Source: Microbacterium horticulturae
Lineage (GTDB): Bacteria; Actinomycetota; Actinomycetes; Actinomycetales; Microbacteriaceae
DNA: 64,000 nucleotides
NCBI RefSeq assembly: GCF_029094505.1
Contig: NZ_CP119108.1
Coordinates: forward strand, 1,674,001-1,738,000
Reading direction: 5' to 3'
Made by a program: the position numbers and the translations under genes. The notes beneath the pieces are model-generated. The model was not told where the DNA came from and ran no database searches. It was given only the letters and a program-made list of their open reading frames with translations. The first letter of the stretch is position 1, and each line of letters opens with the position of its first letter. This document shows positions 8,455-18,399 of this stretch, piece after piece.

Positions 8455-10034
8455 CGCTCCTGCCCCTTCCGCGCGCTCATCCGTTCGGTGATCTGCGGGC
8501 CGGTCAACCCGTGCCGGGCTGCCAGGGCGCGCGCGTATGCGCGGCCGTCGGCTTCTCGCCGTTCGACACGGAAGGTGCGGACGGCTGCGTCGTGCGGGTC
8601 GACGGTGCTGACCATCGAAACCGTGCGCTCGTCTAGCCGGGACAGTTCGTCGATGAATGTGACGCAGATCGCGATAGCGTCCACATCGAGGATGCGGTGC
8701 AGCACGTCGCGGGTGAGGATGCGGGCATCCTGCAGCGCGGTCGAGGAGAACACCTCGTTCAGCACCAGTACACAGTTCCCGGTTGCCTGTGTGAGGAGCT
8801 CATGCATTCGCTGGATTTCAGCGCCCAGGCGTCCCTCCAACTCGTCCAGCTGCTCCTCGCGTTCGAATGCGGTGAGCACACGGTCGCACAGGAACACCCG
8901 CACCTGCCGTCCCGGGACGGGGCACCCGATTCCGGCCAGATGGTGAAGCTGTCCGAACGCCCGGGCGGTCGTCGACTTGCCGCCCTGATTCGGACCGGAG
9001 ACGATGATGACCCGCTCGCCGGCAGTCAGGCGGATGTCGTTGCGCACCACCGGCTCGCCGTCGGCGGCCAGACGCGTGGCCAGGGCGACGTCGAAGGTGT
9101 CGCGGGCATCCAGCTCCTTGGTTCCGGCCGAGACCGTGGGGGAGCAGAACGGAAGACCGGCCGCCTGCAGCGGAGCGATGTGCTCGAGCCAGGCCAGGTA
9201 GAACCAGACTTCGGCGGCGAACTGCTGCACGATCTCGTCCCGGTAGCTCTCCGTGCTCGCCGTGAACCGCCGCAGCCGTTCGAACGGGCCCGGATGCACG
9301 AGGGCGGCCTTCTCCAGCACCCACGCCTGTACGTGATCCAGCCCCGGGTCGCGGAACGTCTCAGCGGCGAACTCGGGGTCGCCCGAGCGGAACCGCGCGA
9401 ACGTGTCGAGCACTGCCTCGCGGAGATCGTCCTCACCGTCGGTGGGGGCGACGATCACCTTGCCGCCGCGGATCAGCACGTTGTAGTCCAGCGCGTCGAG
9501 CTCATCGCGGCATCCCTGCGCCTCCCGCTCCAGCTGGGCGAACTCCGCCGAGGCGCGGTAAGCGGCAAGATGGTCGGCCAGTCCCGTCAACGCCACCGAG
9601 CCGGCCGCTGACGCGCTCCCGGACAGGCAGTCGACGAGGCCGGTGACGGCACCCACGTAGCGCCGCACCGCCTCCAGCCGCCACAACTCGCCTTCGAACG
9701 GGTAGTGGGCATGCGCCGCGCCGGCATCGGCCACATCAGAACGGTCCATCTCCTGCAGGAACGCCTTCACGCCATTCCGAAGAGGATCGTCATCGAGCGC
9801 CGCGAAGACCTCCTGCCGATAAGAGACTTCCGCCTCGTCCGCGCAGAGGGTGCGGAATGCATCTGCGGCAGCAGGAGCACGCTTGATCAGCCGGTCAAGC
9901 ACCTGGTCAAGGGCGAGGTCGTGAAGCGCAGCGTCAGACGTGCGGCGCTCTCGGGCAAGCCGTCGATCGCCGGGCGTGAGAACGCTTCGAAAGACCGTGT
10001 CGGTGCGCGAAGCACCGGGGGAAATGACAGGCAC
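8451..10034 (-). CDS. MutS-like ATPase B (core and ATPase domains only)
   Basis: A 527-residue paralogue of the next gene and first in the five-gene operon. A helical N-terminal half (to about 330) precedes the ATPase: Walker A GPNQGGKST at 347-355, Walker B-like VLVLNE at 422-427 and signature VFSSTALQDA. As in its partner, the Walker B Asp is Asn (N426), the Glu is retained, and the mismatch-binding N-terminal domain is missing. Translation starts at GTG 10034 with AGGAG about 6 nt upstream. A 31-nt inverted repeat (10030-10060) covers this site. The matching length and architecture of the two proteins suggest tandem duplication followed by divergence into a heterodimer. Confidence 0.8.
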   Translation of the reverse strand: MPVISPGASRTDTVFRSVLTPGDRRLARERRTSDAALHDLALDQVLDRLIKRAPAAADAFRTLCADEAEVSYRQEVFAALDDDPLRNGVKAFLQEMDRSDVADAGAAHAHYPFEGELWRLEAVRRYVGAVTGLVDCLSGSASAAGSVALTGLADHLAAYRASAEFAQLEREAQGCRDELDALDYNVLIRGGKVIVAPTDGEDDLREAVLDTFARFRSGDPEFAAETFRDPGLDHVQAWVLEKAALVHPGPFERLRRFTASTESYRDEIVQQFAAEVWFYLAWLEHIAPLQAAGLPFCSPTVSAGTKELDARDTFDVALATRLAADGEPVVRNDIRLTAGERVIIVSGPNQGGKSTTARAFGQLHHLAGIGCPVPGRQVRVFLCDRVLTAFEREEQLDELEGRLGAEIQRMHELLTQATGNCVLVLNEVFSSTALQDARILTRDVLHRILDVDAIAICVTFIDELSRLDERTVSMVSTVDPHDAAVRTFRVERREADGRAYARALAARHGLTGPQITERMSARKGQER

Positions 10035-10060
10035 CCGTGACTCCTCTCGTCACAGGTGCC
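10030..10060 (-). promoter_or_regulatory. Hairpin enclosing the ribosome-binding site and start of the MutS/enolase operon
   Basis: Arms GGCACCCGTGAC (10030-10041) and GTCACAGGTGCC (10049-10060) are complementary at 11 of 12 positions, with a 7-nt loop TCCTCTC. On the minus-strand mRNA the loop holds the purine-rich Shine-Dalgarno sequence and one arm contains the GTG start codon. Such a fold would gate translation of the first operon gene; it could equally be a DNA operator. Confidence 0.5.
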
Positions 10061-10233
10061 ATCAGCGCTCTTGCGGTTCGGGCAGATGCCCCGGCGGACT
10101 CCATCGCCGTTGTCTTCAGGATCCCACACTCCAGCGGGCCCGGCAACGGGTGCGTCTGCGCGGAGGCTCGTCCCCACAGATGAGAGTCCTCTCAGACCGC
10201 GCCGATCCTCAGCCGGCTTACATAACGACTTTG

Positions 10234-10239
10234 TAACGT
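10234..10239 (+). promoter_or_regulatory. -10 box of the acyltransferase gene (TAACGT)
   Basis: TAACGT ends 7 nt before the ATG at 10247. The intergenic stretch 10061-10246, between this gene and the divergent MutS operon, holds both promoters and no gene. Confidence 0.35.
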
Positions 10240-10246
10240 CGAAGAG

Positions 10247-11413
10247 ATGTCAGGTTCCTCACGACTTTCCTCGCTGGACGGACTGCGCGGCGCTGCGGCG
10301 CTCATCGTGGTGGTTCACCACTGCTTCCTGGTCTCGCCCGCGTTCGCCGCGGCCTACTACGGCGGCGAGACCGGTGACTCGCCGTTGCGCCTGGCATTGA
10401 TCTACAGCCCGCTGCACCTGCTGTGGGGCGGCGCCGAGGCTGTGGTCGTCTTCTTCGTGCTCTCGGGCTTCGTGCTGGCCCGCGGCATCCGGTCGTCGTC
10501 GTTCGACTGGTTCGCGTACTTTCCGTCGCGCGTGCTGCGGCTGTATGTGCCGGTCGCCGGTGCCGTGGTCCTCGGGTTCGTCCTCCTGCTGGTGCCGCAT
10601 GCGGGCGGTCCTGACAGCCCGTGGCTGCAGCGCGATGCCTCGGACTACGACCTCGGGAGCATGCTGCAGGATCTGACGCTCGTCGGCGGCACGAGCGGCG
10701 TCGTCTCGCCGCTGTGGTCCCTGCGCTGGGAAGTGATCTTCTCGCTGCTGCTGCCGGTCATCGCCTACGCGGCACGGGTGATCCCCGCGTGGCTGTTCGG
10801 CGTGCTGTGCATCGTCCTGTCGGCGGTGGGTGCCGGGCAGGAGAGCGCAGCGATGCAGTACCTGCCGATCTTCGGGGTCGGTGTGGCGCTCGAAGGGGAG
10901 TGGGGGCGCATCGAACGACTGATCGGCGGACTGTCGCGCTGGGGCCGCACTGTGTTGTGGGGCGGGATGCTGCCGCTCGCCGTCGTCCTGCTCAGCATGC
11001 GGTGGCTGCTGCCGCCGTCGCTCGACCATTCCGTGCTCGTCGCGGCCGCGCAGGCGCCGATCGTGCTGGGCGCCGCGCTGCTGGTGGTGATGGCGGCGCA
11101 GTGGGCGCCGCTGTCGAGCTTGCTCTCGTGGCGGCCGATCGGGTGGCTGGGAACTATCTCGTTCAGCCTGTACCTCGTCCATGAGCCGTTCGTGCTCCTG
11201 ATGGCCAGTGCGACCGGGGCGTCGCGCTGGACGCTTCTGACGGCGGTGCCGCTCGCCCTCGTAGCGGCCTGGCTCTTCTGGCGGGTGGTGGAGCGACCCG
11301 CGCACAAGCTTTCGCGCGGCGTGCGCGAACGCGCCCGCGAGAAGAAGACCGTCATGGTCGAGAATCCGCCGGCCGTGGTTCCCGAGCGCGAGCGTGAGCT
11401 TATCCGCATGTGA
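10247..11413 (+). CDS. Membrane acyltransferase (acyltransferase-3 family)
   Basis: A 388-residue polytopic membrane protein of the acyltransferase-3 (OafA/NodX-like) family, which transfers acyl groups to cell-surface sugars or lipids. The N-terminus SSLDGLRGAAALIVVVHH contains the family Arg and catalytic-type His. About ten hydrophobic segments follow, with LGTISFSLYLVHEPF near residues 300-315 being the other conserved block. A charged cytoplasmic tail (about 45 residues) ends the protein. It is transcribed alone, divergent from the MutS operon. The acceptor substrate cannot be told from sequence. Confidence 0.85.
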   Translation: MSGSSRLSSLDGLRGAAALIVVVHHCFLVSPAFAAAYYGGETGDSPLRLALIYSPLHLLWGGAEAVVVFFVLSGFVLARGIRSSSFDWFAYFPSRVLRLYVPVAGAVVLGFVLLLVPHAGGPDSPWLQRDASDYDLGSMLQDLTLVGGTSGVVSPLWSLRWEVIFSLLLPVIAYAARVIPAWLFGVLCIVLSAVGAGQESAAMQYLPIFGVGVALEGEWGRIERLIGGLSRWGRTVLWGGMLPLAVVLLSMRWLLPPSLDHSVLVAAAQAPIVLGAALLVVMAAQWAPLSSLLSWRPIGWLGTISFSLYLVHEPFVLLMASATGASRWTLLTAVPLALVAAWLFWRVVERPAHKLSRGVRERAREKKTVMVENPPAVVPERERELIRM

Positions 11414-11443
11414 GGCCGCGGCATCCCTCCACCGGTGACGCAG

Positions 11444-11449
11444 TAGGCT
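11444..11449 (+). promoter_or_regulatory. -10 box of the ACT-domain gene (TAGGCT)
   Basis: TAGGCT ends 6 nt before the ATG at 11456, and no Shine-Dalgarno sequence lies between. Confidence 0.45.
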
Positions 11450-11455
11450 CGGCCC

Positions 11456-11965
11456 ATGGCCCACCTCGTGCTCACCGTGGTCGGAGATGACCGCGCCGGT
11501 CTCGTGCAGTCGCTCGCCGATGTGATCGCCGCGCACGGCGGCAACTGGGAACGCAGCGAACTCGCCGAGCTCGCCGGAGCGTTTGCGGGGATCGTGCTCG
11601 TCGAGGTGCCCGACGACCACCGTGCGGCCCTCGTCGAGGGGCTTCAGGGGCTTGATCAGCTGTTGCACATCACTCCGTACACGGGCAGCGAACCGGCGGT
11701 GCCGCCGCCAGGTGACCATGTCACCTTCACCGTGCTGGGTAACGACCGGCCGGGCATCGTGCGCGACATCACGCAGGTGCTCGTCGGCGGCGGACTGACC
11801 ATCGATCGCTTCACGAGCAGAACGGTGGATGCCCCCATGTCGGGCGGTGAACTGTTCGAGGCGACGGTGAGCGCCCGTGCGCGCGCCGGCGATGCGGTCA
11901 CCGACGCCGTCGCCGAGCTCGAGCAGCTGGCGGGCGAGATCCAGGTCGACCTCACCCTCGACTGA
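11456..11965 (+). CDS. Tandem ACT-domain protein (GcvR-like)
   Basis: A 169-residue soluble protein with two ACT-type ligand-binding domains, about residues 3-75 (LVLTVVGDDRAGLVQSLADVI) and 88-168 (FTVLGNDRPGIVRDITQVL). Both contain the G-N/D-D-R-x-G turn that binds amino acids. The arrangement matches the glycine-cleavage regulator GcvR and the actinobacterial amino-acid-binding ACT proteins. No DNA-binding domain is present, so it would act as a ligand sensor through a partner. It lies directly upstream of thrS, which has its own promoter box. Confidence 0.75.
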   Translation: MAHLVLTVVGDDRAGLVQSLADVIAAHGGNWERSELAELAGAFAGIVLVEVPDDHRAALVEGLQGLDQLLHITPYTGSEPAVPPPGDHVTFTVLGNDRPGIVRDITQVLVGGGLTIDRFTSRTVDAPMSGGELFEATVSARARAGDAVTDAVAELEQLAGEIQVDLTLD

Positions 11966-11984
11966 GCGCGACGCCCGTCGCCGA

Positions 11985-11990
11985 TAGACT
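11985..11990 (+). promoter_or_regulatory. -10 box of thrS (TAGACT)
   Basis: TAGACT lies 3 nt before GTG 11994 and 6 nt before GTG 11997. The 6-nt spacing seen at other leaderless genes in this window favours the second GTG. Confidence 0.45.
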
Positions 11991-11996
11991 CGGGTG

Positions 11997-13984
<1,988 letters not shown>

Positions 13985-13988
<4 letters not shown>

Positions 13989-14542
13989 CCGACGGGGATG
14001 CCACGGCCGGCGGCATCCCGGATCTCGTCGCCGCGAGCGAGCTGCCCGGTGTGCCCGACGAGTTCCAGCGGCTGTGGACGCCGCACCGGATGGCCTACAT
14101 CCAGGCCGGCGCCGACGCTATGCGCGCCGCGTGCCCGTTCTGCGCGGCGCCCGAGAGGTCTGATGAGCAGGGGCTCATCGTGCATCGCGGTGAGCACGCC
14201 TACGCGCTGTTGAACCTCTTTCCCTACAACTCGGGCCATCTGCTCGTGTGCCCGTACCGTCACATCGCCACATACGACCAGGCGACCGACGAAGAGGTCG
14301 CCGAGATCGGCGCTATCACGCAGCACGCGATGGCTGTGCTGCGGGGAGTGTCGAAGTGCGACGGCTTCAACATCGGCATGAACCAGGGGCGGGTGGCAGG
14401 GGCCGGCGTCGACGAGCATCTGCACCAGCACATCGTGCCGCGGTGGGAGACCGACGCGAACTTCTTCCCGATCATCGCGCGGACGAAGGCGCTGCCGCAG
14501 CTTCTGGGCGAAGTGCGGCAGGCTGTCGCCGACGCGTGGTGA
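13985..14542 (+). CDS. HIT-family nucleotide hydrolase/phosphorylase
   Basis: A 185-residue histidine-triad protein. The catalytic [10 protein letters not shown] (H-x-H-x-H) is near residues 141-150, the upstream CPFC pair is a zinc knuckle, and [17 protein letters not shown] is the conserved nucleotide-binding segment. These match the actinobacterial AP4A phosphorylase-like HIT proteins found after thrS. ATG at 13985 overlaps the thrS stop (ATGA). The usual followers in related genomes (phosphatidylinositol phosphate synthase, acyltransferase, mannosyltransferase) are absent here. Confidence 0.9.
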
Positions 14543-14560
14543 GCGACCGGCGTTCGCTCA

Positions 14561-14618
14561 ACATGCTGGATCGGTGTTTTCGGGCGTCATCCGAGCCAGG
14601 GCATGCGATCCAGCATGT
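14561..14618. repeat. Palindromic hairpin between convergent HIT and pdxY genes
   Basis: Perfect 13-bp arms (ACATGCTGGATCG at 14561-14573 and its complement at 14606-14618) enclose 32 nt. There is no T-run. It probably ends transcription from both sides. The inner TGTTTTCGGGC also occurs upstream of rpsD (about 33169-33179), and a similar GTGTTTTCG occurs in the 72-nt hairpins at 32807 and 32977, hinting at a family of intergenic palindromes. Confidence 0.6.
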
Positions 14619-14641
14619 CGACGACACGGCTTACGTCGGGC

Positions 14642-15493
14642 TCAGCGCACCTGCGTGACCTCGAACTGCAAGGCCGGGTGGGCGTAGAACTCCTGTGCCT
14701 CGACGAGCTGCAGCTCGCGCTTGCCCGACTCGTGGGTGAGACGCAGTAGGTCCCAGACGCTCGACGTCGTGCGGGCCAGGGCCTCGGCGGCGCTGCCCGT
14801 GGCACGGTAGTGGGCCGTGAACAGGGCGGCGGTCACGTCTCCTGAGCCGTTCGCCTTCAACGGCAGGAGCGGCGTCTGCACGATCCAGGCACCGGCGTCG
14901 TCGACGGCCAGCATCTCGATGGTGCCCTCAGGCCTGTCGGGACGCTCGACGCTGGTGACCAGCACGGTGCGGGGACCGATCGCGCGGGCCGCGTCGACAG
15001 AGGCGAGCGTGGACTCGAGATCGGCCGGCTCGGTACGGGTGAGGTAGCCGAGCTCGAACTGGTTCGGCGTGATGATGTCGGCGGCGGGCACGACGCGGTC
15101 GCGCAGCAGGTCGGGAATGGCCGGGGCGACGAAGCAGCCCGACCTGGCGTTGCCCATCACCGGATCGCAGGCGTACACAGCGTTCGGGTTCGCGGCCTTC
15201 ACGCGAGCGACGGCATCGAGGATCACGTCGGCGATGCCCTCGCCGCCCTGGTAGCCGCTGAGCACCACGTCGATCTCGTCGAGCACTCCGCGCTCTTCGA
15301 CGCCCGTGATGACGTCGCGCACGTCGTCGGGGCTGATCATCGGGCCGCGCCAGGCGCCGTAGCCGGTGTGGTTCGAGAAGTTCACGGTGTAGACAGGCAG
15401 CACCTCGACGCCGATCCGCTGGAGCGGGAAGACGGCGGCCGAGTTGCCGACGTGACCGTAGGCGACGGCGGACTGGATGGAGAGGATGTTCAC
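14642..15493 (-). CDS. pdxY: Pyridoxal kinase
   Basis: A 283-residue ribokinase-superfamily enzyme that phosphorylates pyridoxal (and related B6 vitamers) to pyridoxal 5'-phosphate. Diagnostic features are the start ILSIQSAVAYGHVGNSAAVFPLQ-like segment, SGYQGGEGI, DPVMG, TPNQFELGYLT, and the anion-hole/catalytic motif NGSGDVTAALF near residue 222. It sits 7 bp downstream of pdxR on the same strand, so the two form an operon that combines salvage with control of de novo B6 synthesis. Confidence 0.93.
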   Translation of the reverse strand: MNILSIQSAVAYGHVGNSAAVFPLQRIGVEVLPVYTVNFSNHTGYGAWRGPMISPDDVRDVITGVEERGVLDEIDVVLSGYQGGEGIADVILDAVARVKAANPNAVYACDPVMGNARSGCFVAPAIPDLLRDRVVPAADIITPNQFELGYLTRTEPADLESTLASVDAARAIGPRTVLVTSVERPDRPEGTIEMLAVDDAGAWIVQTPLLPLKANGSGDVTAALFTAHYRATGSAAEALARTTSSVWDLLRLTHESGKRELQLVEAQEFYAHPALQFEVTQVR

Positions 15494-15500
15494 CGGTCGA

Positions 15501-16838
15501 TCATCCCACCTTCGAAACGGCGGCCGTGACGGCGGCGCTCAGATCGGCGGCCAGCTGATCGGCATCGGCATCGTCGAGGTCGTGCACCGTCAGCCGGAGA
15601 TGATGGGATGCCGCGTCCGTCAGGGCGAAGTCGTCTCCGAGTCGCGCGAGCCAGCCGCGCCGCATGAGCTGCTCGCCCACGTCGCGCGCGGGCGCGGGGG
15701 TGCGGATCCACACGTTGAGTCCGTCGCTGGATGCCGCGACCGGCGCCGGCGCGTCGTGACCGTGCGCGGCGAGCCGGTCGAGGAACGCAGCGTTGCGCTG
15801 CGCGTAGTGCCGGCCGGCGGCGTCGATCTGTGCCCGCACGTCGGGGTCGGCCAGGAGCGCGGCTGCCAGTCGCTGCAGCAGATGGCTGACCCACGTGGTG
15901 CCGGGGCTCAGCCGCAGCGACAGGCGCTCTGCGGTCGTGGGATCGGACGCCACGACCGCCAGGCACATGTCAGGTCCGAGGAACTTCGACACGGAGCGGA
16001 CGAGGGCGAATCGGCGATGGTCCGGCGGCACGATGCTGTGGAAGCGCTGCTGGGAGAGCAGTGAGAAATGATCGTCCTCGATCACGAGCGCATAGGGGTG
16101 AGCGCGCAGAACGTCGCGCAGCGCCGCGGCGCGCTCGGTCGACAGGCTGGCGCCCGTCGGGTTCTGCGCACGTGGCGTGCAGATGACGGCCCGGGCCCCG
16201 GCATCCATCGCCTCCTGCAGGCCCTCCACGGTCATGCCGTGCTCATCGACCGGGACCGGAATCGTGCGGTATCCGCCCAGGCGCGCGGTCTGGATGCCCG
16301 CGAGCCAGCAGGGGTCTTCCAGCGCGACCGCGTCGTCGCGGGTGAGTGCCTGGGCGAGCAGGCGTTCGACGGCGTCGACGGCGCCGCTTGTGACGGTGAG
16401 CCGCAGGTCGTGCGCGGGCAGATCTCGTGAGGTCCAGTCACGCGCCCACTCTTCGAGCGCCTCGTCGATGACCGGTTCGCCGTACAGCACCGGACGCCCC
16501 ACGACCGCGGTCAGCGCCGCGGACGGGTCGGGGATGAGGCGCGGATCGGGGTTGCCGGTGCCCACGTCGCGCAGCACGCTGTCGGCGGCGAAGCCCTCCT
16601 GCGGCGTGCGCGTGTGGTCGACGATGCGGGTTCCGCCGCGGCCGTGCGTCTGAGCGATACCGGCCTGCACGAGCTGCCGATAGGCGGAGACGACGGTGTT
16701 GCGGTTGACGGTCAGCCGCTCGGCCAGCGTGCGCACCGGCGGCAGGGGATCTCCTGCCGCGATGCGGCCGTGGTCGTGCAGCTCACGGATGCTCTCGGCG
16801 ATCTCGACGGCCGTCGATCCGGTGATGCGGGGCTCCAT
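15501..16838 (-). CDS. pdxR: MocR-type regulator of vitamin B6 synthesis (PdxR)
   Basis: A 445-residue fusion of a GntR-type winged helix (about 1-75, with PPVRTLAERLTVNRNTVVSAYRQL as the recognition region) and a fold-type I aminotransferase-like domain. The PLP-binding lysine region is RSVSKFLGPDMCLAV near residue 285. Members of this MocR family bind PLP as effector and activate pdxST when PLP is low. The divergent pdxST genes and the palindromes between them support the PdxR call. ATG 16838 is preceded by GAAGGAGGT. The open frame continues far upstream across the pdxS region, but that part is antisense shadow. Confidence 0.9.
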   Translation of the reverse strand: MEPRITGSTAVEIAESIRELHDHGRIAAGDPLPPVRTLAERLTVNRNTVVSAYRQLVQAGIAQTHGRGGTRIVDHTRTPQEGFAADSVLRDVGTGNPDPRLIPDPSAALTAVVGRPVLYGEPVIDEALEEWARDWTSRDLPAHDLRLTVTSGAVDAVERLLAQALTRDDAVALEDPCWLAGIQTARLGGYRTIPVPVDEHGMTVEGLQEAMDAGARAVICTPRAQNPTGASLSTERAAALRDVLRAHPYALVIEDDHFSLLSQQRFHSIVPPDHRRFALVRSVSKFLGPDMCLAVVASDPTTAERLSLRLSPGTTWVSHLLQRLAAALLADPDVRAQIDAAGRHYAQRNAAFLDRLAAHGHDAPAPVAASSDGLNVWIRTPAPARDVGEQLMRRGWLARLGDDFALTDAASHHLRLTVHDLDDADADQLAADLSAAVTAAVSKVG

Positions 16839-16854
16839 GTCACCTCCTTCGACG

Positions 16855-16860
16855 ACTGTA
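16855..16860 (-). promoter_or_regulatory. Candidate -10 box of pdxR (TACAGT)
   Basis: TACAGT on the minus strand is about 16 nt upstream of the pdxR ATG. Its -35 position would fall inside the palindrome at 16878-16891. Confidence 0.35.
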
Positions 16861-16871
16861 CGCGAACGTGC

Positions 16872-16877
16872 TAGTTT
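16872..16877 (+). promoter_or_regulatory. Candidate -10 box of pdxST (TAGTTT)
   Basis: TAGTTT immediately precedes the palindrome at 16878, and the transcript would begin within it, about 45 nt before the pdxS GTG. Confidence 0.35.
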
Positions 16878-16906
16878 TTGGCCTAGGCCAATGATCGGCA
16901 TTGGCC
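16878..16906. promoter_or_regulatory. Candidate PdxR operator: palindrome plus extra half-site
   Basis: A perfect 14-bp palindrome TTGGCCTAGGCCAA (16878-16891) is followed by a third TTGGCC at 16901-16906. An overlapping repeat CCAATG/CATTGG (16888-16893 and 16899-16904) spans a 5-bp spacer. The site covers the pdxS start point and the -35 zone of pdxR, which suits a MocR regulator that needs several half-sites. Confidence 0.6.
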
Positions 16907-16928
16907 GGATGAACGTGAGGAAGCCATC

Positions 16929-17819
16929 GTGTCGGACGGAACCACCGGGGGCGCGCGCGTCAAGCGCGGCCTGGCCGAGATGCTCAAGGGCGGCGTGATC
17001 ATGGATGTGGTCACCGCCGATCAGGCGAAGATCGCAGAGGATGCCGGTGCGGTCGCCGTCATGGCACTGGAGCGGGTGCCGGCCGACATCCGTGCGCAGG
17101 GCGGTGTGGCACGCATGAGCGACCCCGACCTCATCGACCAGATCATCGACGCCGTGTCGATCCCCGTCATGGCCAAGGCCCGCATCGGCCACTTCGTCGA
17201 GGCGCAGGTGCTGCAAGAGCTCGGCGTCGACTACATCGACGAGTCGGAGGTGCTCTCGCCGGCCGACTACGTGAACCACATCGACAAGTGGGGCTTCACG
17301 GTGCCCTTCGTCTGCGGTGCGACGAACCTGGGCGAGGCGCTGCGCCGCATCACCGAGGGTGCGGCCATGATCCGTTCCAAGGGCGAGGCAGGCACGGGCG
17401 ACGTGTCGGAGGCCACCAAGCACATCCGTCAGATCACGGGGGAGATCAACGCCCTGCGCTCGAAGACGAAGGATGAACTGTACGTCGCCGCCAAGGAGCT
17501 GCAGGCACCGTACGAGCTGGTCGCCGAGGTCGCCGAAACCGGCACGCTGCCGGTCGTGCTCTTCGTCGCCGGTGGCGTCGCGACGCCGGCAGATGCCGCG
17601 ATGATGATGCAGCTGGGCGCGGACGGCGTCTTCGTCGGCTCGGGCATCTTCAAGTCGGGCGACCCCGCGGCGCGCGCGGCGGCCATCGTGAAGGCGACCA
17701 CGTTCTTCGACGATGCGAAGGTCGTCGCAGAGGTCTCGCGCGGCCTCGGTGAGGCCATGGTCGGCATCAACGTCGCCGACCTGGCGGCACCGCACCGCCT
17801 CGCCGACCGTGGCTGGTAG
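16929..17819 (+). CDS. pdxS: Pyridoxal 5'-phosphate synthase subunit PdxS
   Basis: A 296-residue (beta/alpha)8 synthase subunit of the DXP-independent B6 pathway. It condenses ribose 5-phosphate, glyceraldehyde 3-phosphate and ammonia into PLP. Hallmarks: [24 protein letters not shown], catalytic-Lys region [19 protein letters not shown], and the phosphate-binding [25 protein letters not shown] near the C-terminus. It starts at GTG 16929 with GAGGAAG upstream. The last 11 bp overlap pdxT, with which it forms the 12+12 PdxST complex. Confidence 0.97.
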   Translation: MSDGTTGGARVKRGLAEMLKGGVIMDVVTADQAKIAEDAGAVAVMALERVPADIRAQGGVARMSDPDLIDQIIDAVSIPVMAKARIGHFVEAQVLQELGVDYIDESEVLSPADYVNHIDKWGFTVPFVCGATNLGEALRRITEGAAMIRSKGEAGTGDVSEATKHIRQITGEINALRSKTKDELYVAAKELQAPYELVAEVAETGTLPVVLFVAGGVATPADAAMMMQLGADGVFVGSGIFKSGDPAARAAAIVKATTFFDDAKVVAEVSRGLGEAMVGINVADLAAPHRLADRGW

Positions 17820-18399
17820 CCCTCGGGTCGGCGTCCTCGCGCTGCAGGGCGACGTGCGCGAGCACGTGCGCGTGCTGACCGGGCTGGGCGCCGAGGTCGT
17901 GCCGGTGCGCCGTCCCGAAGAACTGGACCGGGTCGCCGGCATCGTGCTGCCCGGCGGCGAGTCGAGCGTGATCGACAAGCTGTCACGCATCTTCGGGCTG
18001 CGTGACCCGTTGCGCAAGGCGATCGCCGCCGGGCTGCCGGTGTACGGCACGTGCGCGGGGATGATCCTGCTGGCCGATCGGATCGTCGACGGCATCGAGG
18101 GACAGCAGACCTTCGGCGGCATTGATGTGACCGTGCGCCGCAACGCGTTCGGTGGCCAGCTCGAGTCGTTCGAGACCGAACTGGCGGTGCCGGTGCTGGG
18201 CGAGCCTCCCGTGCACTCCGTGTTCATCCGTGCGCCGATCGTCGAGGAGGTGGGGCCGGCGGCCGAGCCGTTGGCGACCCTGCCAGACGGGCGCGTCGTC
18301 GCCGTGGCGCAGGGCGCGCTGATGGCCACGTCGTTCCATCCGGAGATGAGCGGCGAAGACCGGTTCCACCGGAGGTTCCTCGATATCGTGGCCTCATGA
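17809..18399 (+). CDS. pdxT: Pyridoxal 5'-phosphate synthase glutaminase subunit PdxT
   Basis: A 196-residue class I glutamine amidotransferase that feeds ammonia to PdxS. Catalytic residues are visible: Cys in YGTCAGM (about residue 79), and His and Glu in SFHPEM near residue 178-182. GGESSV is the oxyanion segment. GTG 17809 is the only suitable start and overlaps pdxS by 11 bp. The stop overlaps the next gene (ATGA). Confidence 0.95.
   Translation: MAGSPRVGVLALQGDVREHVRVLTGLGAEVVPVRRPEELDRVAGIVLPGGESSVIDKLSRIFGLRDPLRKAIAAGLPVYGTCAGMILLADRIVDGIEGQQTFGGIDVTVRRNAFGGQLESFETELAVPVLGEPPVHSVFIRAPIVEEVGPAAEPLATLPDGRVVAVAQGALMATSFHPEMSGEDRFHRRFLDIVAS

Noticed and set aside
16839..18329. N-terminal extension of PdxR across the pdxST region
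   Set aside because: It is antisense to pdxS and pdxT, and the strong GAAGGAGGT site fixes the start at 16838.
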